Of a stretch of 64,000 bases of DNA, positions 1 through 9,490 are shown one piece after another. The position numbers were made by a program, and so were the translations under genes. The stretch is taken from assembly GCA_964580465.1 (NCBI GenBank), contig CAZOKJ010000004.1, positions 57,222-121,221 of the forward strand, in the 5' to 3' direction. This DNA is from Taishania sp964580465 (GTDB lineage: Bacteria; Bacteroidota; Bacteroidia; Flavobacteriales_D; Crocinitomicaceae). Within the stretch, counting starts at the first letter, position 1; every line of letters starts with the position of its first letter. Under the pieces are notes generated by a model that saw nothing but the letters and a program-made list of their open reading frames with translations, did no database searches and was not told the DNA's origin.

Positions 1-314
1 CGATTTTTGCAAATAATATTTTTGTGGATGCCCAGCATGAAATGAAAGTGTTTATTCAGTTAGAAGGAGATTGTAATGGCGTGTATGTGACAGATAAAAC
101 AGTCGATGGTTTTAGAGTTAAAGAATTAGCAGGAGGCACTTCAAATGTTAAGTTTTCTTATCAAATTGTTGCCAACAGAAAAGACGACTATAAAGACGGA
201 CAGTTGGTTTCAAAATACCAAGACTTAAGATTTCCTACTGCACCTGACAACAAGTCAACTCGTTCAAAAGTTCACCAAGTACAGAATTCTGAAGTTCGAG
301 AAATAAAACAATAG
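1..314 (+). CDS. C-terminal end of a larger surface-type protein (5' truncated by the window)
   Basis: The frame is open from the first bases of the window, so the GTG at 24 is probably internal and this is the end of a longer gene. The visible part contains GDCNGVYVTDKT followed by GFRVKELAGGTSN and a short beta-rich stretch. From memory, this module closes large Bacteroidota tail-fibre-like or S74-like secreted proteins; that is a family impression, not a search result. It ends in a charged tail (EVREIKQ) with no T9SS domain. The next gene starts only 4 bp downstream, so the two are probably cotranscribed. Function unknown. Confidence 0.6.
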   Translation, partial: IFANNIFVDAQHEMKVFIQLEGDCNGVYVTDKTVDGFRVKELAGGTSNVKFSYQIVANRKDDYKDGQLVSKYQDLRFPTAPDNKSTRSKVHQVQNSEVREIKQ

Positions 315-318
315 CCTT

Positions 319-1599
319 ATGAAAACAATAGCGACTTTAACGCTTGTTTGCATAAGTTTTAGTCTTAGTGCTCAAGCTCGAATTGTACTACACAACAACG
401 CCTACATTAACATTGAAAACAATGCTTACTTGGTTGTTGATAATGGTGCACCCAATGCTATTTCGACGTCTGGAACAGGTGGGAACATCTTGTCTGAAAA
501 CGAACGCGACGTTGTTAAATGGAACATTGGCTCGAACACGGGAACGTACGAAATACCATGGACAAATTCGAACTCTGTAAAAATTCCTTTGGCCATAAAT
601 ATAACAAGTGCCGGGAGTAATGGAGGTAATTTACTTTTGTCAACGTATCGAACTACTAACATGAACTTGCCTTGGCCAACGATTGAAGCTGTAACAAATA
701 TGTGTTCTTCTGTAACGCCAACTGCTGATGTCTCGTTGCATGTTATTGACCGATTTTGGAGAATTGATGGAAGTGCCTACGCTACAAAGCCTTCGACAAC
801 TTTGAGTTTTGGCTACGATTTTGCCAATGAAGGGACAGGTGCTAACACTATTACTGAGAGCAACTTGCAAGCTCAGCGATTCAATCCAGGTTACGGAATA
901 GGAAACTATTGTAATCCTCCAGGAGTGAACGTAGGTAGTTGGCAAGATTTACTTTTTGGAAGTGCTAATACAGCGATTAAACAAGTAACAGGAGTAACTG
1001 TGCCAGCAGCTGATTTGTTTGCAAATTGGACTTTGGTGGATAAAGTTTTTCCTTTGCCAGTTAATTTAGTAGAATTTGTTGCAACATGTGTTGGTAATGA
1101 AACGCAGTTACGTTGGACCACAGCAAGTGAGCAGAACAACGATTATTTTATTGTTGAACGCAGTGATAATGGAATCGATTTCTTTGAAATAGAACGTGTT
1201 TCAAGTGTCGGAACAAATCAACAAGCAACACATTATTCTACAATAGATCGTTATGCTATCAATCATTTAGTATATTATAGGTTGGTGCAAGTTGATGTGG
1301 ATGGTAGAAGAAAAGTACTTGATTTAATTGTCAGCGAGTGTCGCTCTGATAAAGCAATTGTGCTGAACAATATTAATACTGATAATCAAGAATTAGAAGC
1401 AGTCTTCACTGTTAAAGATGAAGAATCAGTGATGGTTTATTTAATTGATTTGAATGGAAAAATTGTAGCTCAAAATAATATTGAATTTCAAGCAGGGTTA
1501 AACAAGGTTGTTCTACCTGCTGTTCACATGAGTAGCGGAGCATATATCTTATCAGTTATTGGTGAAAAAAATCTGTTTTCGACTAAATTTTTTAAATAA
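319..1599 (+). CDS. Secreted protein with T9SS type A C-terminal sorting domain
   Basis: 426 residues. Residues 1-20 form a signal peptide (MKTIATLTLVCISFSLSAQA). The middle is beta-rich with no enzyme motif that I recognise. At about 245-340 is the common Bacteroidota module that starts FPLPVNLVEF and continues LRWTTASEQNNDYFIVERS (fibronectin-like). The last ~75 residues, ending SSGAYILSVIG..FSTKFFK, have the layout of a T9SS sorting domain. The protein is inferred to cross the outer membrane by T9SS and to be surface-bound or released. It is preceded at 4 bp by another surface-protein gene end, which suggests an operon of cargo proteins. The substrate is unknown. Confidence 0.8.
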   Translation: MKTIATLTLVCISFSLSAQARIVLHNNAYINIENNAYLVVDNGAPNAISTSGTGGNILSENERDVVKWNIGSNTGTYEIPWTNSNSVKIPLAINITSAGSNGGNLLLSTYRTTNMNLPWPTIEAVTNMCSSVTPTADVSLHVIDRFWRIDGSAYATKPSTTLSFGYDFANEGTGANTITESNLQAQRFNPGYGIGNYCNPPGVNVGSWQDLLFGSANTAIKQVTGVTVPAADLFANWTLVDKVFPLPVNLVEFVATCVGNETQLRWTTASEQNNDYFIVERSDNGIDFFEIERVSSVGTNQQATHYSTIDRYAINHLVYYRLVQVDVDGRRKVLDLIVSECRSDKAIVLNNINTDNQELEAVFTVKDEESVMVYLIDLNGKIVAQNNIEFQAGLNKVVLPAVHMSSGAYILSVIGEKNLFSTKFFK

Positions 1600-1675
1600 G
1601 ATTCGATGTAAATGCATTTGATAGGTGCAACGGAATAAAAATTATTGTACTTTTATGTTTCGTAAATAATGGCTT

Positions 1676-4480
1676 ATGAAACAGTTACTTTGTGGATTTA
1701 TTCTTGTGTTGTTTTCCTTCTCATCAATGGGACAAATTATTCCGAATGGAACCATTGACAACATGGATGAACTCATTCAAAAGGAAACAATTTATATCCC
1801 AATGAGTGATGGAACTCGCTTGGCAACGGATATCTTTTTACCAGTATTTCAAGATTCTGTGGTTACTAATTTAACCATTGCCGGTGTTGATTATTCCATT
1901 CAGATTATACCTAAAAACACGCAATTTATCATCTACGACACGAGTTCCATTCAGGCAACGAATTACTCTTTACCCATTGTGTTGACACGTACGCCTTATG
2001 ATCGAACAACAGATGAGGTTGGCAAAATTATGTTCCCTTTTATGGGATATGCTTATGCTATTCAAGATATGAGAGGTCGTTATGAAAGTGAAGGGGTTTA
2101 TTTCCCTTTGTTTTCTGATGGTTGGGCTAAAGAACCATACCATCCTTCTGTTTCTATACCGATGGATCTAACTGCTCCCTCAGCTGCAAATCACGCTTTG
2201 AAACACCATGATGGAAGTGAATCTATTTATTATTTGGCCAATCAAGTTTATCGAATTGATGATGTTAACTCGGATGGAATAATGGATACGATTTTGTTTT
2301 CTAATGGTAAAATTGGGATGTTTGGTGCTTCGGCTTTGGGATACTCTCAATACCAAGCGCTGTCTGATATGCCTTTCACAGATGAAAATAATCCGTTGAA
2401 ATGTTTAATGCCTGTTGTCGCCACCAATGAACACTACAATACCACCATGTTTCACAACGGAGTGTTCCGTCAGTCATTGACAACAGGTTGGATAACGGGG
2501 CAAATTTTGTCGAATGTAGATGATAATCTGAACAATTCAGATGGTAGCTTGACCAATAATATCCATAGTTCATCAGATTATGGTTATTCTAACAATTTAT
2601 CTTTAGCTTCAGACCTGATTGATTGGTTAGTTTCCGATCATGATTTAACAAGGCCCTCCATTGCTCATCCTTCTTCTGTTGTAAGGAAAGGATTTGATGC
2701 TTCCATGGCGCCGATTAATTCTTCTGGAATGTCCGATGCTAACGGAAACTTGTCTCGATATAAAAATTTGAATAAACCTGCTTATCACCTAACAGGTTGG
2801 TGGGATATTTTTATCAATGGCCAGATCGAAACGTTTAATAAAATGCGCAATGCTAATCCTGGTGTGCAACAAAAATTGATTATTGGACCGTGGACGCATC
2901 AAACAATTGGCTCGACAACAGTGGGAGACGAAATCTATCCTGATAATGTAACAGATTTGTTGACAATCGATTTAGATATTGACCCTTCTCAGTTATTAAG
3001 TGATTCAAGTGCCCTTAATAAGGTTTACAATTCTGAAATTCTTCAATGGTATCGCACGCATTTAGGTGGAGATCCCTTTTTTGTAATTCCTGAGTCAACT
3101 ACATGGCAACAAATAGGTGCTTCAAAAGTTAGGATTCCTGCTAAACGCTACGTTTTACCGTATTATAAATTTTTAAATTACATGGCAGGATTGAGCACAC
3201 TGCCAGCTGTTCCAATAGAAATTCAAACAGGGACTACTATTACACCTTTGAACTATAATTTGCCAGCGGTTGAAACTCCTTTAATTCAATTGAACCAACC
3301 TTTGACTGCCTCCAACTTAACACATTTTAATCATGTAAAAGACGTTCGAATGTACATTACTGGTCCAAGTAATGATGGTATAAACGCAAATGTTGGTCAT
3401 TATTGGTTGGCAAGTGACTCTTTCCCATTTAAACAAGGTGTTTCTGAACACAGATTTTATCTGCACCAAAATCAATCTATTGATGAAGTTGGACCAACTC
3501 ATTTTGAAGGGTTGTTGAACTATATTGCAGATCCGGAACACCCAGTGGCAACCGTTGGAGGAAATAACATGATTCCTACAGTCCCTGGAGGAACCAAAAA
3601 ATCACAAGGTTCTATGAATTTAGCTAATCCTGCTTATAGTTCACTTACAATGAATCGCCCGGATGTTATTCATTTTACTTCAGCTCCATTGAGCGATACA
3701 TTGTCTGTTGTGGGATTCCCAAAAGCATCAATTTATGCTAAGGCGAAAGGATTGACAGTTAATACCGCACAGCTTGATTTTGACGTTATGATTCGAGTGG
3801 TTGATGTTTATCCTGATGGCCGTGAAATGCTTATTACGGAAGGAGTTGTCAATGCAAAGGCACGCGAATACGCCAAATCAATTAGTCATGGAGATACGAA
3901 TGATATGGTAATGCTAACCAACATCAATAAAGAAGAGTATTATCCTTTTGAATTTGATTTATTGCCAATGGGGCATACTTTTGGGAAAGGACATCAAATC
4001 AAATTTTTAGTAACTAGTTCCAATTATCCAAAATATCAGAGTAATCCACATTTGCCAAATGAAGAAGGAGATTTTTTCCGATGGAAACCAGGAGATAATA
4101 GTACTTATACCTATTTTGGGCAGCCTTTAATTCCTCAATCTGCAGAAATAACGTATTTGTTTTCTACTGATTACCCAAATTTTGTTGCGTTGCCAGTTTT
4201 AAATGAATCTTTTTTTAGTTTGAATAATGAAGTCTTGTCTAACGAACAAAATGATGTAGTTATCTTCCCAAATCCAACAGTAGATTTTACGACAATTTCG
4301 TGGACTAAACAATTTCAAGGAACAATTGATTTATTTGATATATCTGGTGTTTTGGTGCAAAGTCATCCAATTGAGAATGCCCAAAAGTCTGTTCAATTAG
4401 CGACAAAAAACCTTAAAAAAGGGATGTATTTTGTGCGTTTTTCCTCTTCGCAAAAGGCATTTAAGTTAATTGTGAAGTAG
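1676..4480 (+). CDS. CocE/NonD-type (X-Pro dipeptidyl-peptidase S15-like) hydrolase with T9SS sorting tail
   Basis: 934 residues: signal peptide (1-19), alpha/beta-hydrolase domain, jelly-roll PepX_C domain, then a T9SS domain. Family marks are RTPYDR, QDMRGRYESEG, the nucleophile elbow GMFGASALG (Gly-x-Ser-x-x-Gly, with Ser as the likely nucleophile), GWWDIF and GPWTH, which probably holds the catalytic His. The C-terminal domain contains DTLSVVGFPKASIYAKAKG, as in CocE/PepX proteins. The last ~80 residues (FPNPTVDFTTISW to KGMYFVRFSS..FKLIVK) form a sorting signal. The protein is inferred to hydrolyse peptides or esters outside the cell. A long insertion (PSVSIPMDL..IDDVNSDGIMDTILFSNGK) precedes the nucleophile elbow. 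Substrate not predictable. Confidence 0.85.
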   Translation: MKQLLCGFILVLFSFSSMGQIIPNGTIDNMDELIQKETIYIPMSDGTRLATDIFLPVFQDSVVTNLTIAGVDYSIQIIPKNTQFIIYDTSSIQATNYSLPIVLTRTPYDRTTDEVGKIMFPFMGYAYAIQDMRGRYESEGVYFPLFSDGWAKEPYHPSVSIPMDLTAPSAANHALKHHDGSESIYYLANQVYRIDDVNSDGIMDTILFSNGKIGMFGASALGYSQYQALSDMPFTDENNPLKCLMPVVATNEHYNTTMFHNGVFRQSLTTGWITGQILSNVDDNLNNSDGSLTNNIHSSSDYGYSNNLSLASDLIDWLVSDHDLTRPSIAHPSSVVRKGFDASMAPINSSGMSDANGNLSRYKNLNKPAYHLTGWWDIFINGQIETFNKMRNANPGVQQKLIIGPWTHQTIGSTTVGDEIYPDNVTDLLTIDLDIDPSQLLSDSSALNKVYNSEILQWYRTHLGGDPFFVIPESTTWQQIGASKVRIPAKRYVLPYYKFLNYMAGLSTLPAVPIEIQTGTTITPLNYNLPAVETPLIQLNQPLTASNLTHFNHVKDVRMYITGPSNDGINANVGHYWLASDSFPFKQGVSEHRFYLHQNQSIDEVGPTHFEGLLNYIADPEHPVATVGGNNMIPTVPGGTKKSQGSMNLANPAYSSLTMNRPDVIHFTSAPLSDTLSVVGFPKASIYAKAKGLTVNTAQLDFDVMIRVVDVYPDGREMLITEGVVNAKAREYAKSISHGDTNDMVMLTNINKEEYYPFEFDLLPMGHTFGKGHQIKFLVTSSNYPKYQSNPHLPNEEGDFFRWKPGDNSTYTYFGQPLIPQSAEITYLFSTDYPNFVALPVLNESFFSLNNEVLSNEQNDVVIFPNPTVDFTTISWTKQFQGTIDLFDISGVLVQSHPIENAQKSVQLATKNLKKGMYFVRFSSSQKAFKLIVK

Positions 4481-4542
4481 CTTTATCGAAATAAATTTAA
4501 CGTTAACTACTTCTTTTTTATAAAATTAATACATCAGAATGT

Positions 4543-4571
4543 TTGTTTTGTCGAAAAAACAATTAATTTTG
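4543..4571 (+). promoter_or_regulatory. Bacteroidota-type promoter (TTG, N18, TAATTTTG)
   Basis: TTG at 4543-4545 and TAATTTTG at 4564-4571 fit the -33/-7 pattern known for Bacteroidota (TTTG ... TAnnTTTG, about 19 bp apart). It lies about 45 bp before the start codon of the small secreted protein gene at 4616, which it probably drives. Confidence 0.5.
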
Positions 4572-4615
4572 TAACATGTTATGTTAACTCTCATACTCAT
4601 CCTAACTAACAAAAT

Positions 4616-5416
4616 ATGAAAAAATTATACACTATATTAACATTTGCCTTGCTGTTCATTTCGATGAATACGTTTGCTTCTTTGTCGATAGAGGGTACTT
4701 ATCAAGGAAAAAACTTGTATGTACAAAATCCATTAGATGATGAAGGCTTTGGTTACTGTGCAACTAAGGTAACAGTAAACGGAGATGTAATGCCTGGTGG
4801 TACAGGTTCTGGAGCATTTGAAATTGATTTTGGTATTTTTAATATCGGATTAGGCGAGCCTGTTTTTATTGTGATTGAACACCACGACGGATGTAAGCCA
4901 AAGATTTTAAATCCAGAAGTGTTGTTGCCTCGTTCAACTTTTAATGTTTCTTCCATTACAATTGGAGATGAAAAATTAAAATGGTCCACAACAAATGAAA
5001 ACGGTAAATTACCTTTCATCGTAGAACAATACCGTTGGAATAAGTGGGTGCCTGTTGGCGAAGTGGATGGAGTAGGAACACCAACTAGCAATAAATATGA
5101 ATTTAAAATAACACCTCACTCTGGTGAAAATATCTTTAGAGTTGTGCAAATTGACCATTCAGGAGAGAAAAGAAGTTCAGAGCAAGTGAAATACAAATCT
5201 TCTATTGGTCAAGTGGTTAAATCTCCTGCCATTGTTAAGGATTTTATTCAATTTACTTCTAACGAAAAACCAATTGAAACACGTTACGAAATTTACGATG
5301 CCTATGGTAACATCGTTAAGAAAGGGGTAGGTAGCTCGGTGAATTGTTCTAATTTATTGAAAGGTGTTTATTACATCAACTTTGATAACATCAACGAGAA
5401 ATTCGTGAAAAAATAA
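4616..5416 (+). CDS. Secreted protein of unknown function with short T9SS-like tail
   Basis: 266 residues with a clear signal peptide (MKKLYTILTFALLFISMNTFA). The body contains two Cys (GYCATKV and HHDGCKPK), which could form a disulfide, and no recognised catalytic motif. The last ~60 residues (YEIYDAYGNIVKKGVG..LLKGVYYINFDN..KFVKK) resemble a compact T9SS type A sorting domain. It has its own promoter upstream and a strong terminator downstream, so it is a single-gene unit. I do not recognise the family. Confidence 0.75.
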   Translation: MKKLYTILTFALLFISMNTFASLSIEGTYQGKNLYVQNPLDDEGFGYCATKVTVNGDVMPGGTGSGAFEIDFGIFNIGLGEPVFIVIEHHDGCKPKILNPEVLLPRSTFNVSSITIGDEKLKWSTTNENGKLPFIVEQYRWNKWVPVGEVDGVGTPTSNKYEFKITPHSGENIFRVVQIDHSGEKRSSEQVKYKSSIGQVVKSPAIVKDFIQFTSNEKPIETRYEIYDAYGNIVKKGVGSSVNCSNLLKGVYYINFDNINEKFVKK

Positions 5417-5436
5417 AAAAAAATACACTTTTAACT

Positions 5437-5467
5437 AAAAGACCTGAGCAATCAGGTCTTTTTTTAT
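5437..5467 (+). terminator. Rho-independent terminator
   Basis: An 11-bp perfect stem (AAAAGACCTGA / TCAGGTCTTTT) with a GCAA loop is followed by a T run. It sits 20 bp after the stop of the secreted protein gene ending at 5416. Confidence 0.85.
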
Positions 5468-5480
5468 TTATCTTAGCCGT

Positions 5481-5882
5481 ATGAGAAAAATTGAACATTT
5501 AGGAATTGCTGTATCTAATTTAGATGAAGCAATAATACTTTACGAAAAATTACTCAATACTCCATGTTACAAGGTGGAAGAAGTGGAGTCTGAATTTGTG
5601 AAAACAGCTTTCTTTCAAATTGGTGAGTCGAAAATTGAATTGGTAGCAGCAACTGATGCTCAATCTCCTATTGCAAAATATATTGAAAAGAAGGGGCAGG
5701 GTATTCATCACATTGCCTATGATGTAGAAAATATTGAAACTGAAATTGAACGCTTAGAATCCGAAGGTTTTCAATTGATTCAACGCACGCCTAAAAATGG
5801 AGCGGATAATAAACTCATTGCCTTCTTGCATCCAAAATCTACAGATGGTGTGTTAGTTGAGTTGTGTCAAGAACGAGTTTAA
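5481..5882 (+). CDS. mce: Methylmalonyl-CoA epimerase
   Basis: 133 residues, the usual family length, in the glyoxalase/VOC fold. It interconverts (R)- and (S)-methylmalonyl-CoA in the propionyl-CoA to succinyl-CoA pathway, in the cytosol. The start MRKIEHLGIAV holds the first metal-ligand His, the centre has QGIHHIAYDV (second His), and LVELCQ supplies the ligand Glu near the C-terminus. No methylmalonyl-CoA mutase gene is in the window. cmk follows after 9 bp, so the two are likely cotranscribed. Confidence 0.92.
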   Translation: MRKIEHLGIAVSNLDEAIILYEKLLNTPCYKVEEVESEFVKTAFFQIGESKIELVAATDAQSPIAKYIEKKGQGIHHIAYDVENIETEIERLESEGFQLIQRTPKNGADNKLIAFLHPKSTDGVLVELCQERV

Positions 5883-5891
5883 TGCTAAACG

Positions 5892-6581
5892 ATGAAAAGA
5901 CTAACCATTGCCATTGACGGCTACTCAGGTTGCGGGAAAAGTACTTTAGCCAAAGACTTATCACAATCTTTAGACTATGTGTTCATTGATACAGGAGCAA
6001 TGTATCGGGCTGTTTCCTTATTTGCACTGCAAAATGGTTTTGTTCACGATGGAATAATTGATGTAGAAGGTCTAACTGCCCGATTAGACATTATTCATAT
6101 TGAGTTTAAACCGTCATCAGAGACAGGTGAAAATCATCTTTTTTTAAACGGTAAAGATGTAGAAGACGCCATTCGACGACCTGAAATAGCTTCTATTGTA
6201 TCAAAGGTTGCTGCTATTGGCGAAGTTCGTCATAAATTAGTTGTTTTACAACAAGCGATGGGCAGAAATGGAGGAGTTGTCATGGACGGTCGTGACATTG
6301 GCTCCGTTGTTTTTCCCAATGCTGATTTAAAATTGTTTGTTACAGCAGACAATCTAGTGAGAGCTCAACGTCGTCTTACTGAGTTAGAATCTAAAGGTAT
6401 TGCTACTACACTTGACGAAGTATTAGCCAATTTATTAGAGAGAGATGAGTTGGATATAAATCGCGCAGAGAGTCCTTTAATTCAAGTTTCTGACTCCTTA
6501 TTAGTCGATACAACAAATCACACACGAGAAAGCCAATTAGCGTTTGTATTGGATGTTATTCGTGAAAGATTTGGGAAGTAA
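5892..6581 (+). CDS. cmk: Cytidylate kinase
   Basis: 229 residues, normal length. It phosphorylates CMP and dCMP with ATP in pyrimidine nucleotide salvage and synthesis. The Walker A motif is GYSGCGKST at residues 10-18. It is followed by DTGAMYRAVSLFA and the substrate-binding GRDIGSVVFP typical of bacterial Cmk. The LID region LLERDELDINRAESPL is intact. It is downstream of mce with a 9-bp spacer. Confidence 0.95.
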   Translation: MKRLTIAIDGYSGCGKSTLAKDLSQSLDYVFIDTGAMYRAVSLFALQNGFVHDGIIDVEGLTARLDIIHIEFKPSSETGENHLFLNGKDVEDAIRRPEIASIVSKVAAIGEVRHKLVVLQQAMGRNGGVVMDGRDIGSVVFPNADLKLFVTADNLVRAQRRLTELESKGIATTLDEVLANLLERDELDINRAESPLIQVSDSLLVDTTNHTRESQLAFVLDVIRERFGK

Positions 6582-6628
6582 TTGTGAGTTAGTAGATAAG
6601 ATTGTCTTTTATCTTTTTTACCTCTCAT

Positions 6629-6811
6629 AATCCCGAAGGGATTACATATTTATAGAACCATTTATGGTTCGTTTTTTCGACCTTGAAAGGGTCGTATTTT
6701 TTCCATATACTTTTTTCAATTGCAATTGTTATTGATTGATTCGACCACGTTCCGGGTCGTTAGTCATAATGATTACGTTATAAGTTAAAAACATTTGACC
6801 CATTCTGGGTC
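6629..6811. repeat. Cluster of five short palindromes in an intergenic region
   Basis: This 352-bp gap between cmk and the convergent foldase gene holds a row of small inverted repeats. They are AATCCCGAAGGGATT (6629-6643), GAACCATTTATGGTTC (6655-6670), CGACC..GGGTCG (6678-6694), CGACC..GGGTCG (6742-6759) and GACCCATTCTGGGTC (6797-6811). The last three share a gacc/ggtc core followed by GTTNTT, so they look like diverged copies of one small element. No coding sequence is seen here. Confidence 0.65.
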
Positions 6812-6889
6812 GTTATTCTCATTCACATTTTTGATTATCATTAAATACTTATCATTATCATTTATCGTTCATAATCTTACCCCACAAAA

Positions 6890-6914
6890 AAAGCTGCCTT
6901 TTGGGGGCAGCTTT
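6890..6914. terminator. Bidirectional terminator between cmk and the foldase gene
   Basis: A 9-bp perfect stem (AAAGCTGCC / GGCAGCTTT) with a 7-base loop is flanked by an A run on the left and T-rich sequence on the right. It sits 20 bp past the stop of the minus-strand gene and could serve both converging genes. Confidence 0.8.
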
Positions 6915-6933
6915 CTAACAAAAAGTTTGTCAA

Positions 6934-9132
6934 TTATCTTCTAATTCCAATGCGAAGGAATTTTCTGTTGTCAACAATGTTTGATTTTTCGCGTAAAGCG
7001 TTAATAACATCATTTTGCAAAGTTCCTCTGCTTTGTCCTTGTAGCATTTGTTGTTCTGCTTCGTAAGATTTTGTTGCTGGCTCAGCAATTGTTCTATCTA
7101 CACGGATAACATATACTCCATTTCTACCTTGTAATGGTAAAGTCGTTGTACCGTCTTTGATTCCTTTAGAGAACAACATACCAACGATTTCTGGATCGTA
7201 ACCTCCACCCATGATAGAAGGGTTAGCAAATGTTACATCAGCATTTTGAACTTCAATTTCGTTTTTCTTCGCTACTTCTTCTATGTTTTTGCTGTTCATT
7301 TTGCTCTTTAAAATTTCAGCTTTCTTATCGTTGATATAATCTCTTCTCAATGTAGGTTCGATAGCCTCGAAACTTGGAGTCCCTTTGTCACGCTTGATAG
7401 CCAACATAGCAATTAAATAACGATCTTCATCTTTAATTGGCGTTAAGCTAACTTCACCTACTTTGCTCTTGTCGCTAAATGCAATAGAAATCATTTTGTC
7501 TTCAGCTAAAGGAGATTTCATGTTAGTAACAGAAAGTGTTTTTTCATCAATTGTAATACTCATAGGAATGTATCCCTTTTTGTATGCCAATGTGTCAAAC
7601 GCATCGTTTTTGTCTTTTAAAGTTGTTTTTTTATCTACAACATTTACAAACTCTGCTACTAAATCATTCGCTAATAAATTGATATCATCCAATGTGTTTG
7701 AGCTTGGCTTCAACGTTTTTTCAATGATTGCTAAACCAAGTCCTTTGTGTTTGTCCAATACTTCAATGATGTGAATACCGTAATCAGTTTGAACCCAACC
7801 AATTTTACCAACATTGTTTTCACGAGCAAAATTACTGAATTCAGGAACCATTTGCTCGTGGATGAAGTTTTCATACTTACCACCATTTTGCAATGAAGCT
7901 TGATCCCCACTGAACTTCATAACATGTTCTTCAAAGTTAGAAGCATTTAATACTTTTACCAATGAATCAGCCTGAGCTTTCGCTTTTACAACAGCAGCAG
8001 TATCTGTTCTTTGCGCGTTCAATAATATGTGACGAACAGAGTAGATGTAGTTATCTGTTGCTGTTACTTTAGCCAATCTGTACGCTCCTTTATCCATGTA
8101 AGGTCCAACAATTGTACCTACTGTAGCTTTAGCAAAAACTGAATCCATAGCAGCTGGATAAGTAAAGTTCTGGCTGATGTTTTGTTCGTTTTCAGAACGG
8201 TAAGCTGTTTTAGGCAAGTAATTAGGGAACTCACTGTTTCTTACAACAAAGATTGAGTCATCTTTAACAGTTGAAATTTTAGCAAATGTAGCTTTTAATT
8301 TATCCAACTCTTTGTTCAACTCAATTGAATCTTCTTTAGAAGGAACGATGTTCAATGCAATGTATTTGATGTCGCGGGAGTTAGATTTCGTTCTGTATTT
8401 AACATCATTTTTCTTTGTTTCGTAGTATTTCACTAATTCCGCATCTGTTACTTTGATGTCTGTATCTGGAATTTCAGAAAAACGTTTTACTACAAATGAA
8501 ATGTTTTTAGTTCTTTTTTGTGCAACATACAAATCTTTTGCCTCTAAGTCTGTTGTGTAAACACCTTGAGCCAATAATTGGAAGTATTTTTCTTGCAAAC
8601 GTTGCAATGTCAAAGAAGTTTTAGTTTGCTCCCATCCTCTCTGTTCATCTGGATTGCTAGATGATTTCATTTCATCCACGCGTTTACGCAATAACTTTTC
8701 ACTATATAAACCTGTTGCTGGATCTTTAAAGCTTTCAGCAATTGAAGGAATAACATTGAATCCATCGTGACCATACAAATAAGCTTCAAACTCACGATCA
8801 CTTACAGAAATACCTAATTTTTTGAATTCTTTAGTCAAAATAATTGAGTCAACAATAGCATTCCAAGCTTTGTTTTCTGACATAGCTTGATCGCGCAAAG
8901 TGTACGGTCTTCCTTGTTGCTGAAATTCTCTTTCATCAGCCATTTTGTAGTTTTCACTTGCTTTTTCATACAACTTGAAATCTACCATTTCACCGTCGAT
9001 TGAACCATAACCCATTTGGTCAGGTTGTCCAATCCAACGTTGATAGTCAGAAAGTATAAAAGCAAATAAAGCAAGTCCAATCAGACCTACTAATAACCAT
9101 GATTTCTCACGTATTTTTCCTATCAGTGCCAT
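6934..9132 (-). CDS. Membrane-anchored peptidyl-prolyl isomerase of the PpiD/SurA type
   Basis: 732 residues. It starts with a short cytoplasmic stretch and one membrane anchor (WLLVGLIGLALFAFILSDY, about 12-30). A SurA_N-like helical domain follows, then a parvulin domain at about 365-460 (YSVRHILLNAQ .. GGKYENFIHEQMVPEF .. GWVQTDYGIHIIEVLDK). A second degenerate parvulin-like region and an Arg-rich end close the protein. It is inferred to be a periplasmic chaperone for outer-membrane and secreted proteins, held in the inner membrane. The upstream gap contains a possible -7 box TATATTCG (minus strand, 9157-9164). It is a single-gene unit, divergent from the DUF2723 gene. Confidence 0.88.
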   Translation of the reverse strand: MALIGKIREKSWLLVGLIGLALFAFILSDYQRWIGQPDQMGYGSIDGEMVDFKLYEKASENYKMADEREFQQQGRPYTLRDQAMSENKAWNAIVDSIILTKEFKKLGISVSDREFEAYLYGHDGFNVIPSIAESFKDPATGLYSEKLLRKRVDEMKSSSNPDEQRGWEQTKTSLTLQRLQEKYFQLLAQGVYTTDLEAKDLYVAQKRTKNISFVVKRFSEIPDTDIKVTDAELVKYYETKKNDVKYRTKSNSRDIKYIALNIVPSKEDSIELNKELDKLKATFAKISTVKDDSIFVVRNSEFPNYLPKTAYRSENEQNISQNFTYPAAMDSVFAKATVGTIVGPYMDKGAYRLAKVTATDNYIYSVRHILLNAQRTDTAAVVKAKAQADSLVKVLNASNFEEHVMKFSGDQASLQNGGKYENFIHEQMVPEFSNFARENNVGKIGWVQTDYGIHIIEVLDKHKGLGLAIIEKTLKPSSNTLDDINLLANDLVAEFVNVVDKKTTLKDKNDAFDTLAYKKGYIPMSITIDEKTLSVTNMKSPLAEDKMISIAFSDKSKVGEVSLTPIKDEDRYLIAMLAIKRDKGTPSFEAIEPTLRRDYINDKKAEILKSKMNSKNIEEVAKKNEIEVQNADVTFANPSIMGGGYDPEIVGMLFSKGIKDGTTTLPLQGRNGVYVIRVDRTIAEPATKSYEAEQQMLQGQSRGTLQNDVINALREKSNIVDNRKFLRIGIRR

Positions 9133-9490
9133 AAGATAATTATTGTTACAAGGGTGCGAATATAATTAGATGTTTCGAGAAATAAAAATTTCACACTAAA
9201 TTTTCTCTTTTTTTAAGAAGATTCAACGACCTATACAAAAGGTTTTTATCCGTTTTTTATACATTGTGAGCATGTTTACAGTCGTCACATCTTTTTGCCA
9301 ACTTCTTTGTTTTTTATTAATTTTTACGTGTATATTATTGATAGTCAACGGTTAGTTGTTTGATTTGTTTTTAGTGACACTTCACTTTTAATAATTTTTC
9401 ACAACTATTTTGTCCATACCTAAGTGATTATTCCTATTTTCGCAACTAGTATTAATTTGGTAAGATGTGCTTTTACCCTAAAAAGAATTT
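9133..9490. other. Divergent intergenic region (358 bp)
   Basis: This AT-rich gap separates the divergent foldase and DUF2723 genes. I see a possible minus-strand -7 box at 9157-9164 (TATATTCG). A possible plus-strand promoter has TTG at 9410-9412 and TATTTTCG at 9435-9442 (22-bp spacer), one mismatch from TAnnTTTG. No small gene or strong hairpin is visible. Confidence 0.4.

Noticed and set aside
5481..6581. Possible complete propionate pathway locus
   Set aside because: Only the epimerase is present; no mutase or carboxylase genes are near.
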